From Moniliella sp. 'wahieum' (lineage: Eukaryota; Basidiomycota; Moniliellomycetes; Moniliellales; Moniliellaceae): a stretch of DNA of 64,000 nucleotides. The stretch spans positions 806,001 to 870,000 of the forward strand of contig RSEE01000005.1 in NCBI GenBank assembly GCA_003971905.1, written 5' to 3'. Below the pieces are notes generated by a model that saw only the letters and a program-made list of their open reading frames with translations, had not been told where the DNA came from and ran no database searches. Made by a program: the position numbers and the translations under genes. This document shows, piece by piece, positions 21,995 through 34,590 of the stretch (position 1 is the first letter of the stretch; the number at the start of each line of letters is the position of its first letter).

Positions 21995-24480
21995 TCACCT
22001 CGGGCACGGCGGCATCGGCCAGTCCAGCAGACCTTCCATGGGCCAATCGGGCACCGACTCGTTCCAGATCCCACTGTTGATCACCAAGCCCGGCTCATCG
22101 GGCAACAGCCGCGTCTCCGCCATGGGCACTGCGGGGCTGGGTGAGGGAACGTATCGACCGGGTCACCCGAAGCGAAGCCCAACAGAAGCGGCGGCCTGAG
22201 CCCAGATCGATAGCAAGTCTTCCGACTCGGACGAAGGATCGGCACTGGTGTTGGCGCTCTCGGCCCGCTCCGTTGGCCCGTTGGGCGCGGTCCTCCCCTC
22301 CGACGGAACAAGCTGGACCACCTTCTTCTCTGCCTCGCTGCGCAGCTGCGCAATGCGCGCCAGAAACAAACTCAGCACCTGCACCTCGTGCTCGCGCATA
22401 TCGACCGGAACCCGGTCGGAACGGTAGAGCTGCGGTGGCTGTCGCCTTCCCCTCGGCGCTGGCTGGAAGAGCAGCGAGGAGAGTACGCCCATGCAACTGG
22501 CGCACATACTGGGTCAGGTGCTGGTACAGCGCGCGGTACACATTCAGCTCTCCGCTGTCCTCGGAAGCAGGCGCAGCAAACTCCACCTCAGCACTCTGCG
22601 ATGCCTCGAGCAGCAACGCGACTGCCGCGGTGAGGTGGGTGTAAAAGGCAGCATAAGGACTGAGGTGAATCGTATACGCCAGCGGCGTCTTTCCATTGAA
22701 CACGCGGCGCAGCGCAATCAAAAGTGAGAGCGGTTCGCAATGTCTGCCAAGGCCCCTGGGCACACGTCTCGCGTGCTTCGCGCTTGAAGCGACTTGCTTC
22801 CGCGCGATGTGCCGCGCAATAAGAGGGAACGGTAGAGTGCCAGACGGAAAAAGTTGATTTCGTTCTGGATCAGGAAGCGTTGGACGGGAAGGTAAGGCAG
22901 GGATTGTCGAGCGGGTGTGATACAGCAGTTCCTTGGTTTCATACGGCTTAGGCGTCACTTGAAAGTAAGCCGGCAGCGCTTGGCGGAAGGCCAAGACGCG
23001 TTGGTCCAACTCGAGGATCTTGCGAGCAAACTCATGCGACCCGAGTTTGGGCACAACCGTGTGGTGCAAGGTGACGAGATCCTGCAGCAGGTCGCTAAGC
23101 TGAGCACGGGTTTTGGAGTAGGCAAGGCAAGTAGGCCAACCAGTTTCAGGGGGGAGTGGCAAGTCGTTCCATCGCTCTGGCGTAGTGGGAGGGCGGGTTT
23201 CGGGCCACTCCTCTGCACGCCACATCCTCAGGAGGCAGGGTATCACATGTAGCATCGACAATCGCCGAAGGCCGTCCCACTGCAAAGCTTAACATCTTGT
23301 CTAGCCAGCGCGTGATGGCCCACACCACCCTGCGCATCTGCGTCGTCTCTGCATTCAAGCCAAGCCGTGTTCCATCACGGTGCAGGCCGACGGCCAGGGC
23401 GCTGCGTACCGCACGTGAACACATGGAATGCGCTGCATCCATCCTTCGGTCCAGGTAGAGGAAACGGCAACACTGCAACAATGCCATCACACGCGGGAGC
23501 TCCTCCAGCCTACCGCATCGGAGAGGAGAAGGACGCGCATCGCCCCATACAACAACCTCCGGCCAGCAAGTAGACGTACATGTTCATGACCCTGGGGTGT
23601 AATGTGGTCCCGAAGAGAAGCAGGGAGGCAGGCCAGTAGCTCGTCAAGCTGGGCCGCGGACATGGGGGCACTCAGCACCGCCATGCTGCATGTGGCAAAA
23701 GCAAGGCCAGGTCATTGAGTCTGGCTAAACTGGGACCAGCTTGTGCCCAGAGTATCTCCCAACGTTCCATGACGTACTTGCGCGGCAGCGGCGAGCGAAA
23801 CCAATTGACCGAAGTAAAGTAAAACTGGGCAAGGTGGCGCGTCATGGCTTCGGACGGAAGCGAGGCCCAGACTTGGGCAACCTCTTCGGAGGAGACACGT
23901 ACGACATGAGGTCGTCCAGCTCTTCGCCCTGTAGGCGTGCACCCAGCACCTGCTGAACCACCGGCATCTTTCTCTCCGTCTCCCTCTCAGATTTAACGCT
24001 TGGGGAGGATCGATAGTGTCAAGGAGGCGGTGGAGCGGCACAGCCATCGCCCCTGAAGAAAAGTACAGGCCTGTTCTGGTATCCATGTTCTGCTGGGCAT
24101 CAGTCGGGGGGGGCGACGAGCGAGACCTGTGGTCCCGCTGCCGGACAGAGACTGAAGCAACTCATCCGTCTTCTCTTGCTTGGAATGCAACTTCTCCACC
24201 GTCTCGGCGATCTGGGGGAGATACTCACAAAGCCGTTCCAAGCGGCCCACCGCGCGAGCATATCATTCGCGTCATCCCCGGGCTGGAAGGAGCGGCAGCG
24301 TTCAGGCACACGCCGGGTCTTGCAGTGGTTGCATGGAATCTCTCGGTTGCACTTTGCTTGCGGCGATGACACTCGGTGCCTGGTCTAGGTCAGCGTGCTG
24401 TACTCGCAGGGGAGGGGGGGAGGGGCGTACAGCTGTAGCATTATCTTGCGGGTGCGGCCATTATCACTGTTTCCAGATAT
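21995..24480 (-). CDS. Zn2Cys6 fungal transcription factor
   Basis: Nuclear DNA-binding regulator. The zinc cluster (about 24300-24375) reads HRRK followed by KCNREIPCNHCKTRRVPERC, the C-x6-C-x2-C part of a Zn2Cys6 domain. The first cysteine pair is partly hidden by a frame change at an A-run and by an intron that ends in CTGACCTAG (about 24388). A heptad-rich linker follows (RLERLCEYLPQIAETVEKLHS, about 24150-24245), then a fungal-specific middle homology region (FYFTSVNWF about 23800; GLHRDGTRLGL about 23380; RRVVWAITRWLDKMLSFAVGRP about 23290). The C-terminal tail (NSGIWNESVPDWPMEGLLDWP) is acidic and aromatic, activation-domain-like, ending at TGA 21995-21997. Several frame changes are present. 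The N-terminus is unresolved; upstream minus-strand DNA to 25172 is Pro/Ser-rich and could be its 5' exon or only promoter. Regulated pathway unknown. Confidence 0.8.
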
Positions 24481-25373
24481 CGAGAGGTGCGGACGCTTCT
24501 TCTGAGGCTGCGGCGAGGGGGGGAGCTGGGCCCCGAAGCGGGTGCCGATGTGGGATCGGATGCGGGGCCCGAGGCGGGACCCGAGGCGGGAGCCGAGGGT
24601 GGAATGGAGGCAGAGAGCAAGGGCATGGAGCTAGGCCCGGTGGGAGGCGGGGGCAGCGTGGCACTGGAGGGACGGTTTGCGAGCGGGGCAAGGACCAGGG
24701 AGGGGTTCTGCTGAGAGGGAAAGGCCCGATGGACGCCGCGGGGAGAGGCGGGGCAAGCCCAGCCGTAGAGTGAGGAGTGGGGGCGATAGGGGACGGAGGG
24801 TGTCCAGTGGCGGGGGATGTTGACGAGGTGTGTGGGGGACGGAGGGGCGGGAGGCACAGGTTCGGAAAGAGGCGGGGCGGAGGGATGGAGGCGCGTGGGG
24901 AGTAGGAGGAGCTGACCGCCAGCGGAGGCGGCGGCGGCGGCGGGCGCCCGTGGCCGGTGGCAGGCAGGGAGGAGGAGGAGGACGCGGCGGGGCCGGCGGA
25001 GCGAGTGGCGGGTGCGCGGGCGGGGCACCCAGAGATGCGGCGGCAGGGGAGGGGCCATGGCGCGCACACCGCGTGGATGGAGGCGGTGTCGGGCAACGCA
25101 GCGGCAGACGCCGAGGTTAGCAGCGACGCCGACGCAGCCTGCCGCCGGCACGTGACCTGCGCTGCCGGGCACAGAAGGCCGAGCACGTCACGTGATGGGG
25201 CTTCGCCCCGTCTGCGCCGTTGCTGCCCGTCCAGCCAGCTCCGGCCTGCGCGGCTTTGCCCGCTGCTCCCGGCCCGGATCGGACGCAGCCCAGGCCCAGC
25301 CGCCCCCCCCCATCCCCCGCGCGACCCCCCCTTGGTCACCACCACCACCACCACACCACCACCCTCTGTGCCC

Positions 25374-26596
<1,223 letters not shown>

Positions 26597-28260
26597 TTCT
26601 CCTCTCTCCCGTCCCTTGCCCCCTGCCCTGCCCCTTCCTACCCCCCCTGCTGTCACGCATGTCAATCCGTCTTCCTCCCATTCCATAAAGGCCATGACAG
26701 ACACAGAAGGACGAAAAGCAGTCCGGCAAGTTCCCCGTGCTGTCTGGAGTGTTTGTGGTGTGTAATTGCGCGTATCCATGGGGCAGCGCCTCCATGATTG
26801 TTCAATGAACCGCCCCAGAAAGGAGGCGCTGCCTACGTGTCCACCCCAAATTGTGACAGGAGATCCATGGGAAAGCCAAAATAATACTCCTGTGAGGACG
26901 CGGAAGTGCGAGGCAGTGAAAGTGGATGGGCAGGGCGCGGCTGAGCCAATCTGCGGCTGTTGCGGAGAGCTACTGCGCAGTGCCAGGGAAAAAAGGCCAT
27001 CGGGGACGGCATCTAATAATCAGACTGGGGGGCAGCTGGAGCCATCGTAAGTGCCGCAGAGGGATGGGAGCTGATCGGCCCACTCCTCTGGCCAGGCTCT
27101 TCAGGATGGGTAGGAGGGTGGGTACGGAGCGCAAGAGGGATGCAATAATGCGGCCTAATGCGATTCCTCGAGCCTGTGTCGGCTAATATGCAGCGGGGTT
27201 AGCGATTGCAAAGCCTGGTGGCTGCATCTCTATTGACACCTCTCTCATCAGCTTCACCACCAGCCAGCAGCTCTAAGACTTGGAGTTATCCCCCTCTCCA
27301 TTTGTAAGGTCTAATAAGGGCGGGTAACTGCTACCCCCCGGCGAACATCCACCAAAAAGCGACGGCGAGACCAAGCAGATCATCAAGAGGAACTACATGC
27401 GCTACAATTTTTTGCTTTATGGGCAAAGGTCCGGCATGCGGGGTACCTTGGCAGCTGCGCAGCGCTGCTCAGACTTGAGCTTCGAGTCCATTACTGCCCA
27501 TCATGTTCCTATTGTACTGACGGCGCAGTTGTCCGTTGAAGTTATAGTTACCCACGGGAGAGGGGTTGTCGCCGGAATGATAAAGGTTCGACTCTCCTTC
27601 TCACCCGTTGTGCATTGTGGTATGCCCGCATCTGTTGTCTCTGATGGGATGACCGGCTACTAGCCAACTCCTGCCCTGGGCCATTTCATTGCGCGGCGGA
27701 CACATATCTCTTGCGAGAGTTCTACTCCTCCATCATTGATTTTTCAACTTCCAGGCCCACCCACACTCCACACCGTCCTTGTGAGGAACACATCGCCCCC
27801 CACGGTCACTTTTGGCCCTATGGACTGGGGGATTACGATTAGAGGGTATGTTGCGGCTGCCCCGCTATCATTTTTGGCTCTGAGCTAACCGTTAACGCAG
27901 AATGCATTACGCGGTCAAGCTGGGTGTAATATGGAGCACGGAGTGCACCCCGCGATGCATCGCATGTGAAAAGAAATATGGCGCCAACATGGAAACGGCC
28001 CATCACACATCCATGTATTGGCGTTCATCTCGCGCTCATCAAGCACTCAGTTCTCCTGCCACATTCCTCTCCGTCTCGACATGTGTGTTCGTGCCCTCTG
28101 TTGTTGAATCATGTCATTCCCGTTTGCTCTCGGGATAATACTTGCACAGGTATCTTCTTTTTTCGATTGTTTGACGCTTTTTGAACTCTAGCACAACCCT
28201 CCAAGAGTAACTACTTACTGCCCACACGCGTCCTACTCCTGCCACCCGTCCTTGTTATCG
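26597..28260. other. Intergenic region after the PKA gene
   Basis: A probable PKA 3' end followed by about 1.6 kb with only short, unrecognised frames (for example 27397-27663 plus). No supported gene. Confidence 0.45.
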
Positions 28261-30310
28261 TCTACTAGTTACCTGTCGGGAACAAAAGAGGAGCTGTGAT
28301 GCATGATGCATGGCGCGCTGATGCACTGATGCTGCTGATGTGACGTACGGGTTTGACGTTCGACGAACTTGAAGCTTGAAGTTCTTGAATCTTGAAGAGA
28401 CTCCTTTTTCCCGATGATTGATGAGGTCGATGAGGTCGATAAGGCCTAAGGCATAAGGCCTAAGAAGTTTCTCATATCGAATTAATCATTCAATTGGAGA
28501 TGGCGTTTACAGGGATGTGGAGGACTGGTGGAAGCCTCGGACAATAAAATCAACGTCAGGCCGGTGACATGTCGTAAGGTGAAGCGATGAAGCGGTGAAG
28601 CTTGAAGAATTCAAGTCAAGGACGAGAGCCAAGACGCAGGCGCCTGCCTTCTGCCTCATTTGTTCTATTGATCTCAGACCTCGATCTCACTAGGTCACTA
28701 GTCACTAGTCACTAGCACTAGCACTAGCACCAGTCACCGCACCAGTGACATGTGACGTGTGACGGTCATAGATCATCGATCACCAATCATCGATCACTCG
28801 ATCACTAGCTTCACTCGAGTGTCCTACAGGAAGTTTTGCCACACATCATGCGCATTATACATCATGCATCCCAGCCCCGTGTCTTCAAGCTTCACGCGTC
28901 ACGCGTCACGTTCAGAAACCTCGGGGCTGCAAGGGGCCGCAACAGCGCTGTATCAGTGCATCATGCATCAGAGCATCAGCGCTCAGCGCGCTCATCGATC
29001 ATCATCATCATCATGCATCATACATCATGTCCCAGATATCAGGTGGCAGAGCTGCAGCAAACTTCTGCTTGCTTCTGCCCGCGCGTTCGACCAGCTAATG
29101 AAACAGAGCGTAGCGTACTTGAGTACCTCGGAACACGGAATTATCTCGATTTTCTCGATTATCTTGAGTACCTAGTACCAAGGAATGATGCATGCTGCAT
29201 GATGCATGATGATCGATTAATCGATTAATCATTAATCAATTAATCATCGATCATCGATCATCGCCCCCTTAGCCTTATCGATTACCGATATCGATTAATG
29301 TCGATCAGGACCTGTGCCTCCGCGCTAGTGAATGCAAGTGACTAGTGACTAGTGACTAGTGATGGATCCCGACATCGCTGACTAGTGACTATTCAGTTGA
29401 ATATTGACTACAAGGTACTGGTGATAGCACTGGGGTAGCTCCTAGTTAGATTAGTGTCCCTGTGACTGCACGCGAGCCTTCTTGTTGCCCGACGGGGGTT
29501 TGCAGCGTTTTGCATCCATCTGGGAAACAGATTCTGAAATGCAGCCAATCCTCATCTCAGGACCTCAGATCCCTCAGACTGGCTCGGTCCATTATGCATT
29601 CGATTAACGTTTAACGTTTAAAATTTAACGTACTTAACGTTCAACTAAGTACATGCAGGTACCCGCTGCAGAGCTGCAATACCGAAACCACCCTATATAA
29701 AAGTGACACCTGTCACATGCCAGCTGAAGCGCTCACGAGCTGGACCCTACTGGCCCTGACCAGCACGCCCCCAAGGAGGACGCGTCTAGCGTGACGCGTT
29801 CTGAATTTGGGATGTTGTTTACCAGGAGGCACGCGTCGTCCCATGGATTTCCGGTAAGGCCGGTAACCGGTAACCCTTAACCGGTACCTGGTACCCAGTT
29901 CTAGTCAACGTTCAATGGTCCACGTTCCACAGGCTATGCGTCTTCCATGCTCAACTATTTATTAGCCTGTTCGCGTCACTGCATGTCACATGTTACTAGC
30001 CACAAGTCACTAGTCGCTATAGTCACGATAGTCACTTTGTTCCCTTTGTAACGTTTTCAACGTCCAAAAATGTCCAACACCATTAATCGTGTTCACGTGT
30101 TCAACGTTCCCGTTGTTTGCCTAGTTACTTGTTAAACGTTAAACGTTACTTCGTGAAGAGCGTGAAGCTTGAAGCTTGAAGCTTGAAGCTTGCAGGGCTT
30201 CAATAAGCGCGTGCCCTCAAAAGCTTCAATGTATTCAGTGAATGGGGTCTCAATAGTCCCTTTTTTGACTATAGTCACCGTGTAGTCAACTGAACCGATC
30301 GACAGTGGGT
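28261..30310. repeat. Palindromic-word-rich intergenic DNA
   Basis: About 2 kb in which short self-complementary words overlap or recur locally. Examples are ATGCATG (28298, 29186), AAGCTT within CTTGAAG runs (28370, 30164-30193), and ACTAGT (28690-28715, 29338-29362). ATCGAT and ATTAATC occur at 28765-28805 and 29208-29260. AACGTT and TTTAAA occur at 29600-29645, GGTACC and ACCGGT at 29855-29900, and ACGCGT at 28900 and 29780. Frames are short; nothing coding is recognised. Adjacent words drift into one another by small changes, so no fixed unit length can be given. Confidence 0.7.
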
Positions 30311-30976
30311 GCTAGGCGCTAGCCCTCAATTCAACAGGGTGTTGCAGGTAGGATACATGATCAATGATTCCCCCGGAGAGTGGAGGTCGGAGATGCAAAT
30401 AGGAAGACACAAACGCACTTATATATGGACCGAGCGAGGCGGTCAGTGCCTCAGCGATAAAACCTTGTCGGGTGGCATGCCAGTCTGATGTGCCGGAGAA
30501 GAACAAGAATAGAATAGGTACGACCGGAGGCTCAAAATTAGACAGACTGGAACCTTTGATGGGCATGAGCGCGCGGGTACAGGTGAGTGATTGCCACCCG
30601 GAGGATAGGTACGTTGAGTCGGGGATAGCAAAGTAAATGGAGGGAGGGGAGGAGGGGGACTACAAATTATAGGCCCGATGGGCAGATAGATGGGGGCTGC
30701 TCAGCAGCAAGGAATGGACGGCAGAACGACGACAATAAGGAATCGTTCTGTGAGCAGGAAATGCCGGAGGAAGGCGAAAACTGGGGAAAGAAAGAGGCGC
30801 AGAATGCAAGGGATGAATACTGAGGGCATAATGGGAGAAACGAGGGGGAGGTGAGAGTGTGGGGGGCTCCCTTTTTGGTAGTAGCAATGCGACGGACGCC
30901 AGCGAAGGTGGGAAATGTAGCGGTGGGTCCGAGGTGTGGATGGCAAGTCGCGGAGGGGGACGTTCAGCGTGGGAGC
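30311..30976. other. 3' flank of the cyclin gene
   Basis: Purine-rich on the plus strand; no separate gene seen. Confidence 0.35.
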
Positions 30977-32514
30977 TTAAACCATTTGGTCCATGCGTGA
31001 GGTAAGTGAAAGGGGAAATGCTAGAGCTGGTGCTTTGCCGCGGGGGAGCCACTCGTGGTCCATGGCCACGGAAGAAGGAGTGAGAACAAAGCTGCAGCCG
31101 CCATGAGAGGTGGAGGCAGAGGAGGAAGCCCGGGACCGTGGAGCTCTCAGGCTAACGGAGCTGGCCGAGCTGTCGACCGAACCGCGACCCTGCGAGGGGG
31201 ATAGCCGCGATAAGTTTGGGGGCCAGTACACTGATGGGCTGGGATGCGCATGTGCAACCGGCGTATAGTCCAGTTGCTCCAGTGCCGGCATCAGGCTGGG
31301 GCCATGGGCCTGCACAAAAGACTGGCTTGGAGGCTGGCTCTGGATGCAGGTCGAGAGAGAGAACCGGTTGAAGGGTGCATGACATCCAGGTGAGAGGATG
31401 GGGGCGGGGCAGGCTAACGAACTGAGGATGGCCGAATGCGACCCGGCGGGCGAAGAGGCGAAGAGGAGGAGCGGGAGGAGCGAGTGACGAGCGGTGCTAC
31501 CCAACTCGCCTTGGTTGGCGACGGCTCAGGTGTCAACGCTTTGGACCCTGATTCCGGGCGAGGTGGCACGAAGTAGGCAGGGTGAGGTCGGAGTTGGGGC
31601 AGTGGGGCGGGGGGGATGTAAAGGGCCTGGTCGAAGTAGCCCTGCTCCAACAGCTTGGCAAAACATAGCAGTTGTTCCGCTGGCACATTGACTCGATACC
31701 CCAGAAAACTAAACAGCTCTTGCTCCATAGTGTTGATGTCTTTCAAACTGAAAACACCTTGTCCGACAATGGCCCACGACTTGTTCGAGTAGGTATCGTC
31801 ACACAATGCCTTGCTCGACAACATTAACGCCGAGATGAAAAGCCTGTGCCCGCTGGAACCCCGGGAGGAAGGAAAACGTTGTTTGAGCCGCTTGAGGAGA
31901 TAAAGAGCTTGGTGCACGACCAGCGTTGGCAGACGGGTACGGTGCAGAGCATATGCGATAAACTCCACCAATCGAGGCGTTTCCTTACAGGGGGTGATAC
32001 TTGATCGCGACCGGACTGTTGACTCTTGAAATGGGCCAACGGGCGGGCAGGAGAAAAGGGCGGTGATGACCACCTCACACATCTCGGACAGAGCACGGAA
32101 TCCATACAAGTTGCTGATGTCCCTTCTTGGAGCGGCAAGCGTGACAGGGGGAGGGGGGGTGGAAGGGGCGCCTGGGCCAAGGTGTGGGCCGAAACAAATG
32201 GGCACCGTACACTCCTCAGGCTCCGAATCGGTTTCGCTCTTGGGTTGCGAATGGGGCGACATGAGCGGGGCTTGGAGGTGGGGGGATGTGAGGTGGGGCG
32301 AGGACTGGTGGGAAAGGCAGGGAGGCGAGACAGGATGCAGCCCTTGGCCGTGATGCTTGGGCGGGGGGATGGCTGGGCCGTTGGTTTGGACATGGGGACA
32401 GGGGGGCATAGTTGCGAAGAGGACAGGGGGATAAGAGCTGCGGGGGGTGGTGGGGTAAGGTAGGAGTACTGTGAAGCAAGCCGGTACAACTGTCCCGGAA
32501 GAGAGGCCAAGCAC
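30977..32514 (-). CDS. PCL1-like cyclin (Pho85-type partner)
   Basis: Regulatory cyclin of the PHO80/PCL family, partner of a Pho85-type kinase in G1 progression and morphogenesis. A Pro/Ser-rich N-terminal region precedes the cyclin box. The box (about 32000-31680) has LVEFIAYALHRTRLP, VHQALYLLKRLKQRF, FISALMLSSKALCDDTYSNKSWAIVG, FSLKDINTMEQELFSFLGYRVNV and the start of the next helix. CDDTYSNKSW and the INxMExE motif are typical of PCL1/PCL2-type cyclins. One frame runs uninterrupted from 32514 to 31414. The Ser/Pro-rich C-terminal tail most likely continues in another frame to 30977 through one missing base. Of the two candidate starts, the Met at 32407-32409 (MPPCPHV) fits as well as 32514. 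Confidence 0.8.
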
Positions 32515-34018
32515 AGCTAGCTAATAACAAGCAAAAACGCTAGTACCTGGTAGCCTGGGTTGTCCGTTTGGGCCGTGGTGTGGGGAGCGTTGGCAAGCGT
32601 TCCAACAAGGCTGACTTGTCCGGTTGAGCTTGAGCTTGAGCTTGCGCGTGCGCTTATAAGCGTTTCTGCTGCGGCAGTAGCAAGGTGCGCCAGCGGCTGA
32701 GGCGTCGGGCACAGTAGCTGGATGGGGGAGGGCGGGGTGCGGTTGGTGCAGATGGGGATGAAGGAAGCGGGGGACAGAAGGAAGCCAGGAAGAAGAAGGA
32801 TGAGCCGGTGGTGGCGGTGGACGGGTGGATATATGCCACGGTGCTTGGCCCTGGCGGCTGGCTTTCGCCCGCTTTGGCGGGTCGGCGGTGGGGCGGGTGG
32901 CGACAGACTGGTGACCCCGGTGACCGGTGACCGGTGAGCCGACTGGTCCACTGCGCCTAGCGGCTGAAATCAGGCATCTGAGATCACCAATCACCGATCT
33001 CGATCACTGAGATGGAGATCTGACATGCTGAGACTGACGACCCTGTCCCGCCAGGTATCCAATATCTAACCGCCCATCCAAGAGAATGGCTTTCATTCCA
33101 GTGGGGCGCAGCGGGCCGCATGCCTCTAGGAGAAGCATCTTTTCTGGTTTCGTGTCGCTCTAGGGCCTAGGTTTGCCACCCGCCTCTGCTCCCCTCTGGG
33201 ATCTAGCGCCTAGCCCCAACCGTCCGCGTCACGTCACAGTGCCAGTGACCGGTCACCCCGTCACGGTGACCGATGATCGATGTCGTTGAGCGTGGGAAGT
33301 GGGACATGTAACATGTAATCGGTGACCCTCTGAGAGTCTGACGGGGTCCTGACTCAGTCTGAGTCCCTCAGGCATGAAGCTTGAAGCTTGAAGTGCCTCT
33401 GAGGCCACCGCTCCAGGCCTGAGCGCGCCTGAGCCTGACAGTCTGATGCGTGCGCCTGAGGGCCTGAGGCCGCCTGATCTGATCGATCTGAAGCTTGAAG
33501 CAAACTTAGTTGGCAAAGCTTGAAGCTCCTGAACGGGACTAGGAACTACCCGTCACGCGTCAAGGTCCCCCTCAGATCAGACCTCCAGCTCAGGCTCAGA
33601 TAACTTGGTCACATCCCCAGTATCCTTCCCTTTTTCCTACCCATGCTCGATGCCAAGGGAGTACCGATAATGGCAGAGGTGGCCACAAAAGCACGGCTGA
33701 CTGCCCAGCTGCCCACCACAGAATAGAATTGTGTTGCCTACCTACCAGCTACGTTAACGTACGTTAACCCGTTCTACGCAGTAGTACATACTGATCCGTT
33801 TACTCCTGCCGACTTTTGTCGAATATCAACGGTTCAACCGATGGAGGATCTGCCAGCACCGAACTACACCCGATTTTGAAGCCTCGAGCTTGAAGCTTGA
33901 AAAGCCAGTTAAACGTAACCCTTAACGTGACACGCTGAACGTTAAACGTTAATTAATGAGGCCTAAGGCCTATTAAGGCGTAGGCCTAAGCTGATGTGGA
34001 TGTTAAAAAACGTTAATG
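32515..34018. other. Cyclin promoter region and palindromic-word DNA
   Basis: 32515-32930 is the probable cyclin promoter or 5' leader, with a GAGCTT run (32628-32645) and CT-rich minus-strand sequence. From 32925 to 33620 and 33870 to 34010 the DNA is again made of short palindromic words: GGTGACCGGTGACC, GATCTCGATC, CAGTCTGAG, CTTGAAGCTTGAAG, AACGTTAA and AGGCCTAAGGCC. No gene supported. Confidence 0.55.
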
Positions 34019-34590
34019 CTTAGAAGGCCACACCGTTCCACCACCGTTCCGTCTTCATCGCCACCTTCATTAGCCCCCATCCCACCGTCGCCACCGTAGC
34101 CACCGTTGCCCCGTGCACCACTGTTAGGATTGGATTTAGCTTAAGGTTTATCCATCATCACCGTGGAGCGTCCTGGCAGCGCCGGCGGCGCCGCTGTGCA
34201 CGTGCTATTGCAAACGACCTCCCTGTCTTATAGATGGCGAACACATTGTTTGGGCCCTGGAAAGAATTGACCACTGAGTCTCAATATTCTCAATGGAGAC
34301 GGTTCAACTTGAACGTTCACCGGTCACCGTTCAGATGTCTGCCACGTTCATTCGTATCCACGCGCGCTATACTCTCAGATCTCAGGTATGAAAATGGATG
34401 GCGGGTGTCAGAGGGTCCTGTTCGATGATATACTGGTCCTGGGTTCCTAAACGGATTTGGCGCCAACAAGCGACACGGGATGAACAAGACGCAGTGTTTC
34501 TTTGTCCAAGCCTTACATGGACGCAGTGTTTCTTTGTCCAAGCCTTACAGTTACAACTCAAGAGCCTAAGCTCTACTGTCAATGATATGG
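34019..34590 (+). repeat. Dispersed repeat family R1, copy C (fossil, internally deleted)
   Basis: It carries the CCACCGTTCC/GCCACCGT array (34030-34115) and then passes directly to the 3' protein-like part (about 34250-34430). That part is recognisable against copies B and E by the HWKEL/TTESQ-type segment, a VxTR segment and GWR-x-x-EGP. It ends with CTAAGCTCTACTGTCAATGATATG as the other copies do. Broken; the middle of the element is absent. Confidence 0.6.
34488..34550 (+). repeat. 32-bp tandem duplication within R1 copy C
   Basis: Two nearly perfect consecutive units starting GACGCAGTGTTTC and ending CCAAGCCTTACA; not present in copies B or E. Confidence 0.85.
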
